From Entoloma clypeatum (Eukaryota; Basidiomycota; Agaricomycetes; Agaricales; Entolomataceae): DNA of 64,000 bases. This document shows positions 30,601 through 42,458 of the stretch, in pieces; position 1 is the first letter of the stretch, and every line of letters begins with the position of its first letter. The DNA is taken from contig OY751496.1 of assembly GCA_963565915.1 (NCBI GenBank), positions 3,038,001-3,102,000 on the forward strand, given 5' to 3'. Under the pieces are notes generated by a model. The model was not told where the DNA came from and made no database searches. It saw nothing but the letters and a program-made list of their open reading frames with translations. The position numbers were made by a program, and so were the translations under genes.

Positions 30601-33000
30601 ATATGGCAACCATTATGAATGTAGATCATATTAAACAAAAGATTGCGGCCTTTCGCTATGTAAAAAGCCCCATGCATGAATATATATGTAGAATAAAAAT
30701 ACTCGCTATCTTCAGGCATCAAACTCACAACTGCAATGGGTCGAGTATTGAAATCCATCCCGATAGTAACCAGATCCTGACCAGAGTGGTGTTGGCAACC
30801 CGTCGGGCCCGGGATGCTCCCAGATCCCTGTTATCAATATTGCCATTTTTGGCCATCTTGATTTCCGACGTCCCCCCACTTTTGTGTATAGTTCCGGTCG
30901 CCTTTATTTTTCCCGTGGGGCTCATGTCGGAGTCCCGAACATGTCCCGAACTAATCATTCCATCTTTGGGTGGTGATGTATTGACGATTGGAAAACTTCC
31001 ATGTTATTCTTTGTATGAAATGACCCGAAGCATGAGAGCATGATTGAGGATCAGGCCAAGAGCCCCTGCATGCATGTTGTGAGGATTCATTGTCTCCATC
31101 AAGGTGTTCACTCTATTACTCTAACTTTTACACGCCTGATAAACACACATATCCCCCTTATTTAGAGGTGCATCAGGCATCCTGATGCACCTCTAACAAG
31201 AACCGTTAGTGTTAGATAGGCTAGTTTACTGAATTGTTGAATAAATCCCAGGGATTCAAAGCATGTCTTGTAGAGATCCTCGGCACATTCTGCACCATCA
31301 ATCAAGGGGGCTTCCATCGACGATGTCCAGGTCCCATTCCCACCACCTCCCACAGCCTCAGATCGAGTCCCAACGATGCTGAACGATGTCTTGGTAGACT
31401 TCCATGCCCCTCCCTGCCACCTCCCCTCATCCCCACACCTTCCCTTGATCTCCCCTACTCTTATAAATAGTATAATATACTATTACCAATCCCCGACCAA
31501 CCCCCTGAGGTATAGGTGATTAATATGGCTAACAAAGCGGTCAGGGACAGAGGAGTGAGGAGGAGCACATACCTCTTCTTGAGATACTGGCCTCCCCAGC
31601 CAATGTGTTACATGTCGGTTGATTATAGAGTATGTATATGTGTGGGGGAAGGTACATAGGCACCCCAGCATGGGTAGAACAAGGGGAAAGGAATGAAGAT
31701 GTATGTACTTACCTTGGGTGCAGATCATCATCTTGACCCCTCAATATGGTCAGGGCACCTATTTAGGCCTATTCTATAGTATAAATAGGTCTCCAAGCAT
31801 TGGTAGTACAATGTGTGCAATGGCTAGATTAGGTAGAAAAGTGTATAGAATGAGATGCACATCAAAAATACATATTCCTCAGCTGGCATTAGTATCTTAT
31901 GGTAGATAAATATATAGAGGGCTACAGAGAGTGTCATGGATGTATATATACACACTGAAAAAGACCCCAAATGAATCCAAGCAGTGTGGAATGCAGAGGA
32001 TACAGTTTTGTCTGAAATGCACTTCAGGATGGTATGTTTATAATAAGTCTTGTTCTCTAGTTGTGTTTTCAGTACTGAATCATGTCTCCCACCTTTCACA
32101 CTCCTTGGATTCCTTTGGGGTCTTTTTCAGTGTGTATATATACATCCATGACACCCTCTGTAGCCCTCTATATATTTATCTATCATAAGATACTAATGCT
32201 AGCTGAGGAATATGTATTTTTGATGTACATCTCATTCTATACACTTTTCTACCTAATCTAGCCATTGCACACATTGTACTACCAATGCTTGGAGACCTAT
32301 TTATACTATAGAATAGGCCTAAATAGGTGCCCTGACCATATTGAGGGGTCAAGACGATGATCTGCACCCAAGGTAAGTACATACATCTTCACTCTTTTCA
32401 CCTTGTTCTACCCATGCTGGCTTGCCCATGTATCTTCCCCCACACACATATATACTCTATAACCAACCTACATGTAACATCTTGGCTGGGGAGGCCAGTA
32501 TCTCAAGAAGAGATATGTGCCCCTCCTCACTCCTCCGTCCCTGACCGCGTTTTTAGCCATATTAATCACCTATACCTCAGGGGATTGGTTGGATATTGGT
32601 AATAGTATATTATACTATGTATAAGAGTAGGTATCTAGGTGACAGTATAAAGGACATGTTGGAAACTCCGACACGGGCCAGACGGATGGAAATAAAGGTG
32701 ACCGGAACTATACAAAAAAGTGGAGGGAATTCGGAAATCAAGATGGCCAAAAATGCCAATATTAATAACAGGGATGTAGGAGCGTCCCGAGCCCGACAGG
32801 TTGCCAACACCGCTGTGGTCGGCATCTGGTTACCATCGGGATGATTTCGATACTCGACTCGTTTCAGTTGCAAGTCTGATGCCCGAAAATAGCGAGTATT
32901 TTTATTCTACATTCATATTCATGTATGGGGCTTTTTAAATAGCGAAAGGCCACAATCTTTTGTCTAATATGATCTACATTCATAATAGTTGCTATCTGTG
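30601..33000. repeat. large inverted repeat (fold-back)
   Basis: Outer arms of about 350 bp (30604-30955 and 32640-32996) pair in inverted orientation with roughly 80-90 percent identity by eye. Inside them is the long palindrome 31454-32631. The left side carries about 490 bp (30960-31450) that has no partner. No open frame of interest lies inside. Typical of a fold-back element or a hairpin made by two inverted copies; no clear target-site duplication was found. Confidence 0.8.
31454..32631. repeat. near-perfect palindrome, arms about 540 bp
   Basis: Position n pairs with 64085 minus n along the whole length without net gaps: cctactctta at 31454 pairs at 32631 and aatccaa at 31974 pairs with ttggatt at 32105. 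The arms match at most positions. The unpaired loop is about 31992-32093. A transcript through it would fold into a hairpin of more than 500 bp. Confidence 0.88.
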
Positions 33001-33149
33001 GCCCCATCGCAGCTCAGTTTGCTATCGCACAACTGAGGTTATATAAGATAGTTTTTGTGTATCTAATTCCACACCAAGCATACATCCAACAGTGCCATAT
33101 ATCAAGATATACTATGATGCCTTTTTAACATTTTTAGCACTTCAAATCC

Positions 33150-33700
33150 GCTGAACATGAATTTCGGAAATCAAGCAGGCCAAAACCAGCAATTTTTCCA
33201 GCAGGGATGCGAGTGCCCCCCGGCCCCGACGGGGTGGAAACACTGCCGCTGTCGGGATTGGGTTATGATCAGGATTCATCGAACCAAACCCATACCTGTC
33301 GGAGGTTAAATCAGCATGCACCCAAAAGGCAGGGCAATGGAGTGAACACCCTTATGGGCGCAATGACCCCGAACAAAATGCATGAAGAGCCTCTTTGGGT
33401 GATCCTCAATCAAGCTCTCTTGTCCCTCGTCCCAAACACTTCCCAAAGTCATCATGCCCTTCCTGGAACTCTTGTGTGGTTATCCAGTGACGAGTGCCAT
33501 GGTATTATCTATATGACATGACTCTGAAACAGGTCTGACGGGGGAAAACATAGGCGACCGGACCTATCAAAAAACACATCGGGCCGTCGGAAATCAAGAT
33601 GGCCAAAAATGGTAATACTGATAGCGGCATGCAGGCATGCCCCGGGCCCGACGGGGGGGCAACTTCACTGCCGTCGGAGCCTGCTTGCAATCGGTGTAGA
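33150..33700 (+). repeat. diverged direct copies of the fold-back arm motif
   Basis: Two further copies of the block ggaaatcaaga.ggccaaaaa... to ccgacggg..gg.aacac (about 33165-33260 and 33535-33690) match the right arm at 32700-32820 and, inverted, the left arm at 30780-30900. So at least four copies of this unit exist between 30.7 and 33.7 kb. Confidence 0.6.
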
Positions 33701-33882
33701 TACACCCAGGTCTTATCTTGAGCACCCTGGACCGGCAGTGTTGTAGTTCCCAAACCCAGGGGCAAAGGCATGCTGAGTGCTCCTTGTCAGAGATGAGGAA
33801 CAATCTAGCACATGGTGGACTTTGGTTTCAGGATGGCTAAATGTCGTCAATCCAGATCAGGAAACAATCATTTACAGTCATT

Positions 33883-36345
33883 CTATACATGAATATGTTC
33901 AAAACCAAATACTTTTGTGATATCTGGATTGAGCCTCTGGAATGAACCCAGGGCCACCATTTTCAATCTTTCCCAGTTTCCAGCCTGTCGAAAGGCATAA
34001 GCAGCCAGGCCCTCATATGAGGCAAGGCCAATTTGTGCCATAGCTCGATTCCGCCATTCCAGAGCACGGTGTTGAGACCAGAGGACCACCCAAACCATTT
34101 CATGTTTGGTGATCACCAGCTCTTCGTGCCAGCGATTGCGCCGGGACTTTGCCCTGAGCCAATTTACCCTATATACTGGAGGAAATTGAGTGGGAAGCAG
34201 CACCGAGCCGAGAATGGCTCACATTCATGAAGGACAGTCCGTTCATTGGTGAAGTTCAGTCCAGGCATTTTCCAAATCCAAGACAGCTCCTGATTTCTTT
34301 GACCCCAAGCATTGGGCTCCTGGATGTCGGTATTTGTGTGGAGGTCTCCCGGTTTTGAGCTCCAAGTATCGATTGAGGATGTCCTTGCCCCCTCCCAGTT
34401 GAACCATGACATGCCGAGCCTGTCTGTAGACAAGCCGATGATGTTGCAACTGTTTGTCGGCTGTGTGGATGGCATCCCAGGATCGTGTCTTCTTTACCTT
34501 GCTTTTTGCATGCCAGAGTTGATTTCAGAACCGGAAGGACTTCGCTCCAATTGCCAGTCTTATGGCCGGCAAAGCATCATTTGCCTGGCCTTGTTGGAGC
34601 AAGAGCTCATTGTGAACGAGGTGTTGGAGGCCCATTTCATTACACGTCTCATAGCCAATTGTGGAAGGAAGATAGATGGACTTCTTGTCAGCGAGAACAG
34701 CCAGCTGAGAAGGTAGGGCTGCAGAGAAGGTGAACGGAATATTGGCCCCAGGTGTTGGCTGATCATCATCAGCTTCACTCTCATCATCAGTTGCCAAATC
34801 GTCATCAGATCTCTTGTCAACTGCCCTTCCCGGTAGATATTTCTCAGCCTGGTCCTGGTGTCGGTCGATCCGCTCATCAAGGGCTTGACGCTTTTTTGCC
34901 AATGTAAGCTCTTGATCTGGAGTGACATTGGTTCAAAGCTTTTGAGCCTCGGAGTGTAGTACTAGTCTGCCTAGGATGTCAGAAGTGTGACTCCAGTTTG
35001 GGCCAAAGATGGGCATACTGTAATTGCTGAATTTCCAAGCCCTCAACAAGCCAAGATGTACAACCACGTAGATGTGATGACTGGGCCTCCTCCACAATGA
35101 GTTCCAGCTGTTTTTCGGCACATGTCGGTGCTATGAACACCTGGCTGTTAGTATACAGTGGGCATAGCTAAGTGGATTCATCACCATTTTCCAGCTGAGT
35201 ATTGAAAATGTCCATGGCCCCTATGTCAGATGTTTGGTTGGCCTGTGCCTCTGACATTTGTTTCTCCCACTTTTTCAGAGACCGGGGATCGATATTCTCT
35301 GACAGTTCTTCCAGATATCTTGCACTCTGCTCTGCGCCAAGTATGGCTTTCCGATATTTTTTGGAAATTGTCGGAACTGTCAGAAAGAGGGTGATTGAGT
35401 AGAGGAGCAATATTGGACGGCACTTGCATACCTATGTTTATGATCTTTTTCCAGTTTGAATCAAGGATGTGGTGATCAAGGAGTTCTGTTCGAGCTGCAA
35501 GAGTGGCAGTCTGTGTACTGGGGGATACTTGATTGAGCACAGCCCAAAGGGTCTCCAGAATCTCGCCATCAATGACTCCAGCACCAGGGATAAATTGAGG
35601 TGAGAATCGGGGGATATGGCCAGAAATGTGGAAGGCGCCAATGCCATAGTAAATTGTTCCTTCCAAGGGGTTAGGGAGGAACATCTTTCCCTCTCTTACC
35701 CTTCTCAACAGATAGACACAATACTGGCAGATGACATCATAATACAGTATCAGTCTGTCAATGTCCCCGATGTTGCTATTAGTAATTCCATGGCACAAGG
35801 AGTAATCCATGTTCTTTTGTCTGTTTTCACCACACAAACACATTACAGAATGAATAGGAGTGATTGATAGGTGATGAATACCTTTCTCCAAGTTGAAAAT
35901 TAACAACGCCAGTTGGACAAAATGCACCATGCCGGGCGCATGCCGTGGCGCCAATCCCAGTGACGTCCTGGCCCTTGTGCTTGACAAACTTATCAGTGAT
36001 AGCATGGTGCTCATTACATGTTGATGGCTACAGATGTTGAATCACAGGACAGAAGTGAGCAAAAAGACCATTACCTCCTTGTATTCCTTTGCAGAAGCAA
36101 GATGACATTGATATTTGGTTTCGCTGACCACGTGGAGATGGCCGTCAGTTAGACATTTCTCGGGAACAGCGTTGTTTCTCCTCTGGTGGGATGCAGTGAA
36201 ATTCCCATCCATGACAAAGCTTCGGGTGTAGGCAAAGGCATCTGGTGTTATATCCGTCTCCGAATCTCCGATCCACTCTGATAGTCCTCCGACATTCCGG
36301 ACATCCGTTACCTCCGCATCTCCGCATGTTGCCATCGTGCATTTC
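33883..36345 (-). pseudogene. KDZ-type transposase (CxC/KDZ family), decayed
   Basis: Minus strand in several shifted frames, in family order: AYTRSFVMDGNFTASHQRRN (first Asp), HHAITDKFVKHKGQDVTGIG, ATACARHGAFCPTGVVNFQL, KNMDYSLCHGI, RLILYYDVICQYCVYLLRRV (second Asp), GIGAFHISGHIPRFSPQFIP, GAGVIDGEILETLWAVLNQV (Glu), LLDHHILDSNWKKIINIG, then the tail KKRQALDERIDRHQDQAEKY, YETCNEMGLQHLVHNELLLQ, QANDALPAIRLAIGAKSFRF, QRNQELSWIW and VYRVNWLRAKSRRNRWHEEL. Frames change at least near 36040, 35880, 35230, 34900 and 34530; some changes may be introns. The N-terminal Cys cluster is missing: gypsy-2 begins immediately upstream. Confidence 0.82.
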
Positions 36346-36630
36346 TGTTATGCTTAACAAACCGTTCCAAGGTTCGGGCAGAGTATGCAGGAAAGTGGAA
36401 AGGCGAAGAGCAATGTGATTGCTAAATCTAAGGAATCTACTACAGTACAAGAGGTTTATATAGGTACTGACTATAGGCGGTAGCGGATTAAAGCTACTGC
36501 GGAATGAGTCAGAGCAGTAGCGAAGGGAATGGAAATAGATGTTGCGACATAATGTATTCGTAAGAGGGCGCCGAGCCGGGCCAATAAGTAAAGGTGATGA
36601 CGTCGTCCGCATACCGTAGAGTCCGTAACA
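36346..36630 (-). repeat. gypsy-2 3' LTR
   Basis: 285 bp, TG/CA ends. It shares cttaacaaaccgttccaagg and ttgctaaatctaaggaatct with the other LTR but lacks a block of about 90 bp. A purine tract (GAAGAGGGGAACA, minus strand) precedes it at 36631-36643. Confidence 0.9.
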
Positions 36631-36664
36631 TGTTCCCCTCTTCAAGCTCTGTGTCCTCACAAAG

Positions 36665-37035
36665 TCATTGTCCCCATCCCTCGTTGTTGCCGGGATCCGA
36701 CCAATTCGGGCTCTCCTTGAGGCTCCAATCATATATCAACTTTTCATTGATGGCAACGGCGAGTTCGAGGCCTTTGATAGCTAGCCGAATGCGTCGATTC
36801 TCAATCACGAGGGTGCTGGTGTAATTTCCGAGAATTTGTTTTTCCTCGGGACTCGGGGGATGGGGAGGTTGGACAGCGAGTGAAGCCGGATATGCATCTG
36901 GCGATGAAGGAGGTCGGCAAGGGAAGTTTTGAGGGCATGGATTTGGTCTCTCATGGAGAGTGCTTCGTTCATGAGGGCGGCGATGGCGGGGTTGATGTCG
37001 GTGGTGGAGGTGGAGGTAACGGTGGCGTTGGACAT
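36665..37035 (-). pseudogene. gypsy-2 extra 3' ORF, coiled-coil, frameshifted
   Basis: Between the pol stop and the 3' LTR, where env lies in retrovirus-like elements, the minus strand reads MSNATVTSTSTTDINPAIAA then LMNEALSMRDQIHALKTSLA and DLLHRQMHIRLHSLSNLPIP. Near 36845 a 1-nt shift leads to GNYTSTLVIENRRIRLAIKG and LELAVAINEKLIYDWSLKES, ending at TGA 36665-36667. Heptad-like leucine spacing suggests a coiled coil. There is no signal peptide or membrane segment, so it is not env-like. It may be an accessory gene of this lineage or a captured gene. Confidence 0.5.
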
Positions 37036-37167
37036 GGCGGTGAGGATGGTTGAGAGATAGAAGAAGAAGGGGGAGGCTATATTGGGCAGGGAAAAGACTA
37101 GAGCGGGGAACTCGGTGTGTGGTTGACTGATGAGGTCGATACTGTTATGGATTTCGAACACTGTCTT

Positions 37168-40100
37168 TTATCGTGGGCGAGACGGGTTCTGCCGATGGAA
37201 ATCACGGATCAAATCTTGAGCATTCTGAACATTAGCTCGAGGTTCCCATGTGTTCTCTTCTGGGCCATATCCTTCCCACTGGACGAGGTACTGGATCTTT
37301 CCACGGAACTTTTGAGAGTCTAGAATTGTGGACACATGGTACTCTTCTCGTCCTTCGACGATGATCGGATCAGGGGCTGGTTTCTTCTTCTGGATGGCGT
37401 ACTTCGGGGTTTCATAAGGTGACAGCAGGGTCTTGTTGAACACAGGGTGAATCATTTTCCAAGTCTTTGGAAGATCAAGAAGATATGCGCTAGCCCCTTT
37501 CTTCTCTAGGACCTTGAATGGTCCGTGTCGGAGTGCGTCAAGTTTCTTCGAGGGACGGTTAGTCCTGATGTTAGTCCCTTCCAGCCACACCTTGTCTCCG
37601 ATGTGGTAGTTCCGAGACAGACTCTGTCATGTATCAACTATCTTCTTCATCTGATCCTGTGCCTGTTTCAGCGCTGCATTGGCTTCTTCTCGTGCTTGTT
37701 TGAGTTTTTCCAAGAAGCTGTTGGCAGCCGGGTTGGTGTCTTCCAACACAAGTTCTCCCTTCCAAGGATGTAAGCTATAGTTGAGGTAGAATGGTGTATG
37801 CTTCGTCGCCTGATGTTCTTTGTCATTGTACTGGAATTCGGCGATTGCGATCCATTCAGCCCAATCATCTTGCAGATGGTTGACGAAGTTTCGTAAGAAC
37901 GCTTCTGTTTCCTGATGCGATCGTTCGGCTTGTCCATCCGTCTGTGGGTGGTATGTGTTGGACAGGTTCCTTTTGATCCCTAACATGCGGCAAAGTATCT
38001 CCATGAACTTCGCGGCGAACTGTGGTCCCCTGTCACTGATGATTTTCTTGGGGATTCTGTGGAGCTTCCATATCTGATCCCAATAGATCTTGGCTAATCC
38101 TTCAGCCGATAATTCCACAGTTGTCAGAATGAGATGAAGCATCTTCAAATGTCTATCCGTGATGACCAGGATCGCATTCTTTCCATCAGACTCTGGTATC
38201 GGTCCCACAACGTCAATCCCTATGTCTTCCCATGGATGACTTGGTGCTGCATGGGGGTGTAGCGGAGCATGTCGTTTCTGTCTGTTGATCTTGTTGCGCT
38301 GACAGGTGTCGCAACCCTTTACGTACTTCTTTACATCATGCAGGATGGTAGGCCACCAGTAGGTGCAAGTGAGAAGTTCGTGTGTTCGATACTGTCCTGG
38401 ATGTCCAGCCACTGGTGCATCGTGTGACTCAAACATTAGTTCTTGACGCAGTTGTGGGTCCGGTGGAACATAGACTCGTTCGCCTGCATATGTGATGCTG
38501 TTTTCCTGTTGATACCAATGAGGATTCTTCTTTAGACCCTGGGCTACTTCTGTCTCCATGCGGTTTGAACCCTTGATGTGTGCGATCCACGGATTTTCGA
38601 TGGTTGTGACGTTTCCAATCTTGATGGAATCAGATGTTTCACCCCCTTCAAAGAATTGTTCCTCTGTGAACATCTTCTGATTCCAATTGTTTCAAAAATA
38701 GTCCCTCCTTGAGCATTTGGTCACTGTCTTGCGGTTTGAGTTCCGTTTCATACCAGGGTAAGCGCAACAGGATGTCCGCTTTTGCATTTGTCTTGCCAGG
38801 CACATGCCGTAATTCGAAGTCATAGTCTTGTAACTTCATCTTCCAGCGCCTTTGTTGTTGATTTAGGTCCTGAAGACGGCGGAAATACTCCAGGTTCTTG
38901 TGATCAGTTAAGATCTCAAAGCGTTCCCTGGCTTCGAGCAGATAGTGTCTCCAATCTTTTAGTGCTTCCATGACTGCCAAGAGCTCTTTGTCATATATCT
39001 CGTAATTTTGTTCGGCTGCGGACATGGTCCGCGACAAGAACGCAATAGGATGCCATTTGTTGTCCTGTTTTTGAGAGAGTACAGCCCCAATTGCATAGCC
39101 CGATGCATCAGTTTCGACCCTGAACTGTCCATCTGGTTTTGGTAATGCCAAGACTGGTGCTGATGTGATCACCTGTATGAGACCTTCAAATGCCTTTTGT
39201 TCCGTTGGTCCTCAAGTAAATGTAGTGCCGCCTGTGAGCGCGGTAAGTGGTTTTGCGATGTTTGAGTATCCTTCAATGAAGCGCTGGTAGAAGTTAGCAA
39301 ACCCAAGGAACTTCTGGACTTCCTTTTTTGATGTGGGTGCTCGCCAGTTTCGGATTGTGTCCACCTTCTTGGTTTCCATCTCAACATGTCCTTCACCAAT
39401 GACATATCCCAATATGGGGCATTTCGTTACTTCCCAGAAACACTTCTTCTCCTTCAGGAACAAGTCATTGTCCGATAGGATCTGCAGAATTTCTTCGGTG
39501 TTTCGCGCAAGTTCTTCCTTGGTTTTACCAATAACCACAATGTCATCCATGTAGATCACGCAGATGCGTCGGCGGATCTGGTCCCGGAATAGACTAGCCA
39601 TCATCCGAGAGAATGTTCCCGGGGAGTTGCAAAGGCCGAAAAACATGACCAATGGTTCAAACAATCCTCAACTGGTGAGGAAGGCAGCCTTCCATTCATC
39701 GCCTTCCTTAATCCGGACATTGTTGTAACCCCACATGATGTCCATCTTATTGAAGTAGACTGCATCTTTAAGCACATCCAAGAGATCGGAGATGCGCGGG
39801 AGTGGGAACTTGTCTTTGACTGTAAATTTGTTGACCATGCTGTAATCTTGTACCAATCGTTTGGAACCATCCTTCTTGTTGATGAAGAAGCAAGGGGAAG
39901 CATAAGGGGATTTGGACGGGCGGATCTTTCCAGTTGCTAGACCTTCGTCAATGAATGCGTCCAATTCCTCTTGTTCCTTTTGCATCATGGGATATGTATT
40001 TCCCCCTAGTTCCTTTGGTGCGTCCGGTGTAAGTTCAATACCATGGTCCCATTCCCTTTCCTTCAGGATCTTATCAAAGTTCTCCTTCTCGAAGAGGTGA

Positions 40101-40759
40101 GTAAAATGATCAACGTATGAGGGTCGTTTGGTTGTGGGAGGTGGCGTGGGAGTGACAGCTTCCAATATAGGGTCTCCAGGCTTCCATTTCTGATCCGACT
40201 TCTTGGGTGCATCTTTGTCACACACCTCAACCATGCGAACCCGGTGTTTGTGACCATCAAGGTTAACCCTGAAATCCGAATGTTTGGTTTGGCATGTTGT
40301 TGGGCACCGGTTGAACATTACAGCGCCGGTTGTCCAATTGATCATAGGGTTGTGGTGTACCAACCAGTCATGTCCCAAGAGCATGTCTGTTCTCCCAATG
40401 TCCAGTACCATTGCTTCCATGGTTTCCTGATGTGTTCCCAGATTCAGCTTGACTTCGGCAAGTTGGTTCGCTTTTTGTTGTCGATTTGGTGATCCATCCG
40501 CATTTAGGATTGCTATGGGCGGTATTCCTTGCATGGGAAGGTTCTGTTCACGTACTATTCTGGGATGGATGCATGTGCATTCACATCCGCTATCAACCTC
40601 AGGTCGAATGGCCTTTGGTCCTCGTCGTGTTTTGAGTTGAGCTAACAACCTGATCTCTCGTCGTTTCGGAGGTTTGTCTCCCTTTACAATTTTAGTCGAC
40701 GCAGCGGCTCGCTTGGCAGGGATGACATAGGTTCTATTGTCTGCAGTCATACAAGGCAA
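37168..40759 (-). pseudogene. gypsy-2 Pol with chromodomain, broken
   Basis: Order: protease (EVDSGCECTCIHP), RT (LVQDYSMVNKFTVKDKFPLP, catalytic box YMDDIVV), RNase H (VETDASGYAIGAVLSQK, TDHKNLEYF), integrase finger (HDAPVAGHPGQYRTHELL, CDTCQRNK), core (GIDVVGPIPES, SDRGPQFAAKF, HPQTDGQAERSH) and chromodomain (IQYLVQWEGYGPEENTWEPR). Breaks: TGA at 39668-39670 in RT, TGA at 39212-39214, a frameshift near 38670 between RNase H and integrase, and TGA at 37627-37629 before the chromodomain. The stops lie in one frame, so each is a single-codon change. Confidence 0.92.
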
Positions 40760-40800
40760 GCAAGTCCGTTTAATAGATAAGGGTCGCGACTTAGCGTCGT

Positions 40801-42003
40801 TTAATCGGACCCTTCGGGAAAATCCTTCTCGTCGGCTTCTAAGGTTGTGGTTTCATCATTCTCGGCATCTTCCTCAGACACCTTCCTAACCCTTCCGGAG
40901 TTCTTCTTCAGCTTGCGGCAGTTGCGCGCAATATGGCCTTCTTGGTCGCAGTTGAAACACTTGCGACCATCTTTCTTCTTTGGAGCACTGCAGTCTTTAG
41001 CGAGGTGACCGAAACGTTGACAGTTGTAGCAACGGGCCACTCCTGCTTTGTCGATCTCCATGGCCTTGCCTTGACCACCATAAGTGGTACCCGATCCGGT
41101 GCGCATGTCGCCGCCACCTCGGATGACCAGTGTGTGTCCCTCCATCTGTCGTCCCTTGTTTCGGATCTCCTTTGCGTACTCGGAGTACGTCTTGGCATCA
41201 CTAGCCACTTGTTCAGAGATTCTGCGGTTGACGTTCTTTTCTAGGATGTATTTCCCAGTTTCTTCGCCAAGGTTTGACAGCTTCAAGAGCTCTTCGAATT
41301 CATCTAAGAATTCGTCGACGGTGCGTTTCTCTTGTCTCAGAACTTCGAGTCTTGCTTTGGCAGCGACTGATTTGTTGGCGATAGAGAATCGTGTGGCGAT
41401 ATCATCGGAGAATCCTAGCCAGGTGATGTTCTCATTATCAACGGCAAGAGCATCTAACTTGTTACTGGCCCAGTGCCTGCCGGACCCTTCCATCATGCGG
41501 GATAGCACCGCAAGAATCTTCTGATCGTCTGTTAGGCTCTTTTGGAACCTGATGTATAGTTTGGTGGCTTTCCACCACTCGTCAAAGGTGTGTCTGTCCT
41601 TGAACATCCCAGGATCCTTGATGATCTTGGATGTATCCATCGTTTGTACTGCCGGAGCTTCTGCCATGTCTAGAGTCTGCGGAGAAGGAGAGGGGTCGGG
41701 TTGTTGGGATGAAGATGGGGTTCGGGATACAGGTAAGGGTTGAAAATGAGTCCCTGTTCTAGGCGTCTGTTCAATATCTGACTGCGCGGAGTCAAAAGCA
41801 AATTCGTCAGGGGACTCGTCGGCGGAATCGGTGGCAAAACGTTCGGGGTATTTCCTCTGTAGATCTCTAAGGAATCTCTGTTCCTGCGCGTCTGTCGGTT
41901 GTGAGAAGGGGTCAAGTCTCTCGTTTCGTGCCCAACAACCGTACTCGGTCTGTTGTTCGGTGGTTGTAAAGTGGGCGTAGATCTGTTGCTTCGAGTACGA
42001 CAT
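40801..42003 (-). CDS. gypsy-2 Gag
   Basis: 400 codons, open. Starts MSYSKQQIYAHFTTTEQQTE; capsid core DRHTFDEWWKATKLYIRFQK, RHWASNKLDALAVDNENITW, EKRTVDEFLDEFEELLKLSN; two CCHC knuckles CYNCQRFGHLAKDC and CFNCDQEGHIARNC. Pol lies in another frame and its first Met (40759) is 41 nt downstream of the gag stop. The leader upstream (42004-42445) has only short frames, one reading HGEIAESIHLARQHQIARYN, which may be an older gag N-terminus. Confidence 0.9.
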   Translation of the reverse strand: MSYSKQQIYAHFTTTEQQTEYGCWARNERLDPFSQPTDAQEQRFLRDLQRKYPERFATDSADESPDEFAFDSAQSDIEQTPRTGTHFQPLPVSRTPSSSQQPDPSPSPQTLDMAEAPAVQTMDTSKIIKDPGMFKDRHTFDEWWKATKLYIRFQKSLTDDQKILAVLSRMMEGSGRHWASNKLDALAVDNENITWLGFSDDIATRFSIANKSVAAKARLEVLRQEKRTVDEFLDEFEELLKLSNLGEETGKYILEKNVNRRISEQVASDAKTYSEYAKEIRNKGRQMEGHTLVIRGGGDMRTGSGTTYGGQGKAMEIDKAGVARCYNCQRFGHLAKDCSAPKKKDGRKCFNCDQEGHIARNCRKLKKNSGRVRKVSEEDAENDETTTLEADEKDFPEGSD

Positions 42004-42445
42004 GATGATGCGGCTCTGGGACGTCTCAATGTGAGCGTCCTAATCAATCTTCTGATAACGGTTGTCTGGACACCGATAAACTCTCTGATCTCTGTGATCC
42101 GACCTGTCTGAGGTCCTTCTTGAACGCGAAAACTTTCGAGTTCGTTCTGTCGGGTGTTGTAACGCGCGATCTGGTGTTGTCGAGCAAGATGGATGCTCTC
42201 TGCTATCTCGCCGTGGGGGCGATGCTTGTCGTTGTCTAGTTCTTCGTCAAGCACCTGCTGTAGGATGCGACGGATCTCTGATTCGATGTACTGCTGGATG
42301 AGTGTAAAATTGATACTGTCTCGAGGACTTAGCTCCTCCTGTCGGGCTTCTGGTGAGGCGAATGGGTTACTGGTGAAGTCTTCAAAGAAGCGCGATGTCT
42401 TGACTCGTCTGGTAGTTGCTCTCTTTGCTCTGGGCGAACCTAACG

Positions 42446-42456
42446 AGATTTAGCAA
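42446..42456 (-). other. gypsy-2 self-complementary primer site
   Basis: Two bases from the 5' LTR, the minus strand reads TTGCTAAATCT, exactly complementary over 11 nt to AGATTTAGCAA inside the LTR (plus-strand 42532-42542; also 36419-36429). Same layout and same 2-nt spacer as in gypsy-1. Confidence 0.75.
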
Positions 42457-42458
42457 CT

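Noticed and set aside
36145..36732. 195-codon minus-strand frame across the gypsy-2 3' LTR
   Set aside because: It reads through LTR and KDZ in the wrong frame; the real KDZ motifs are in another frame.
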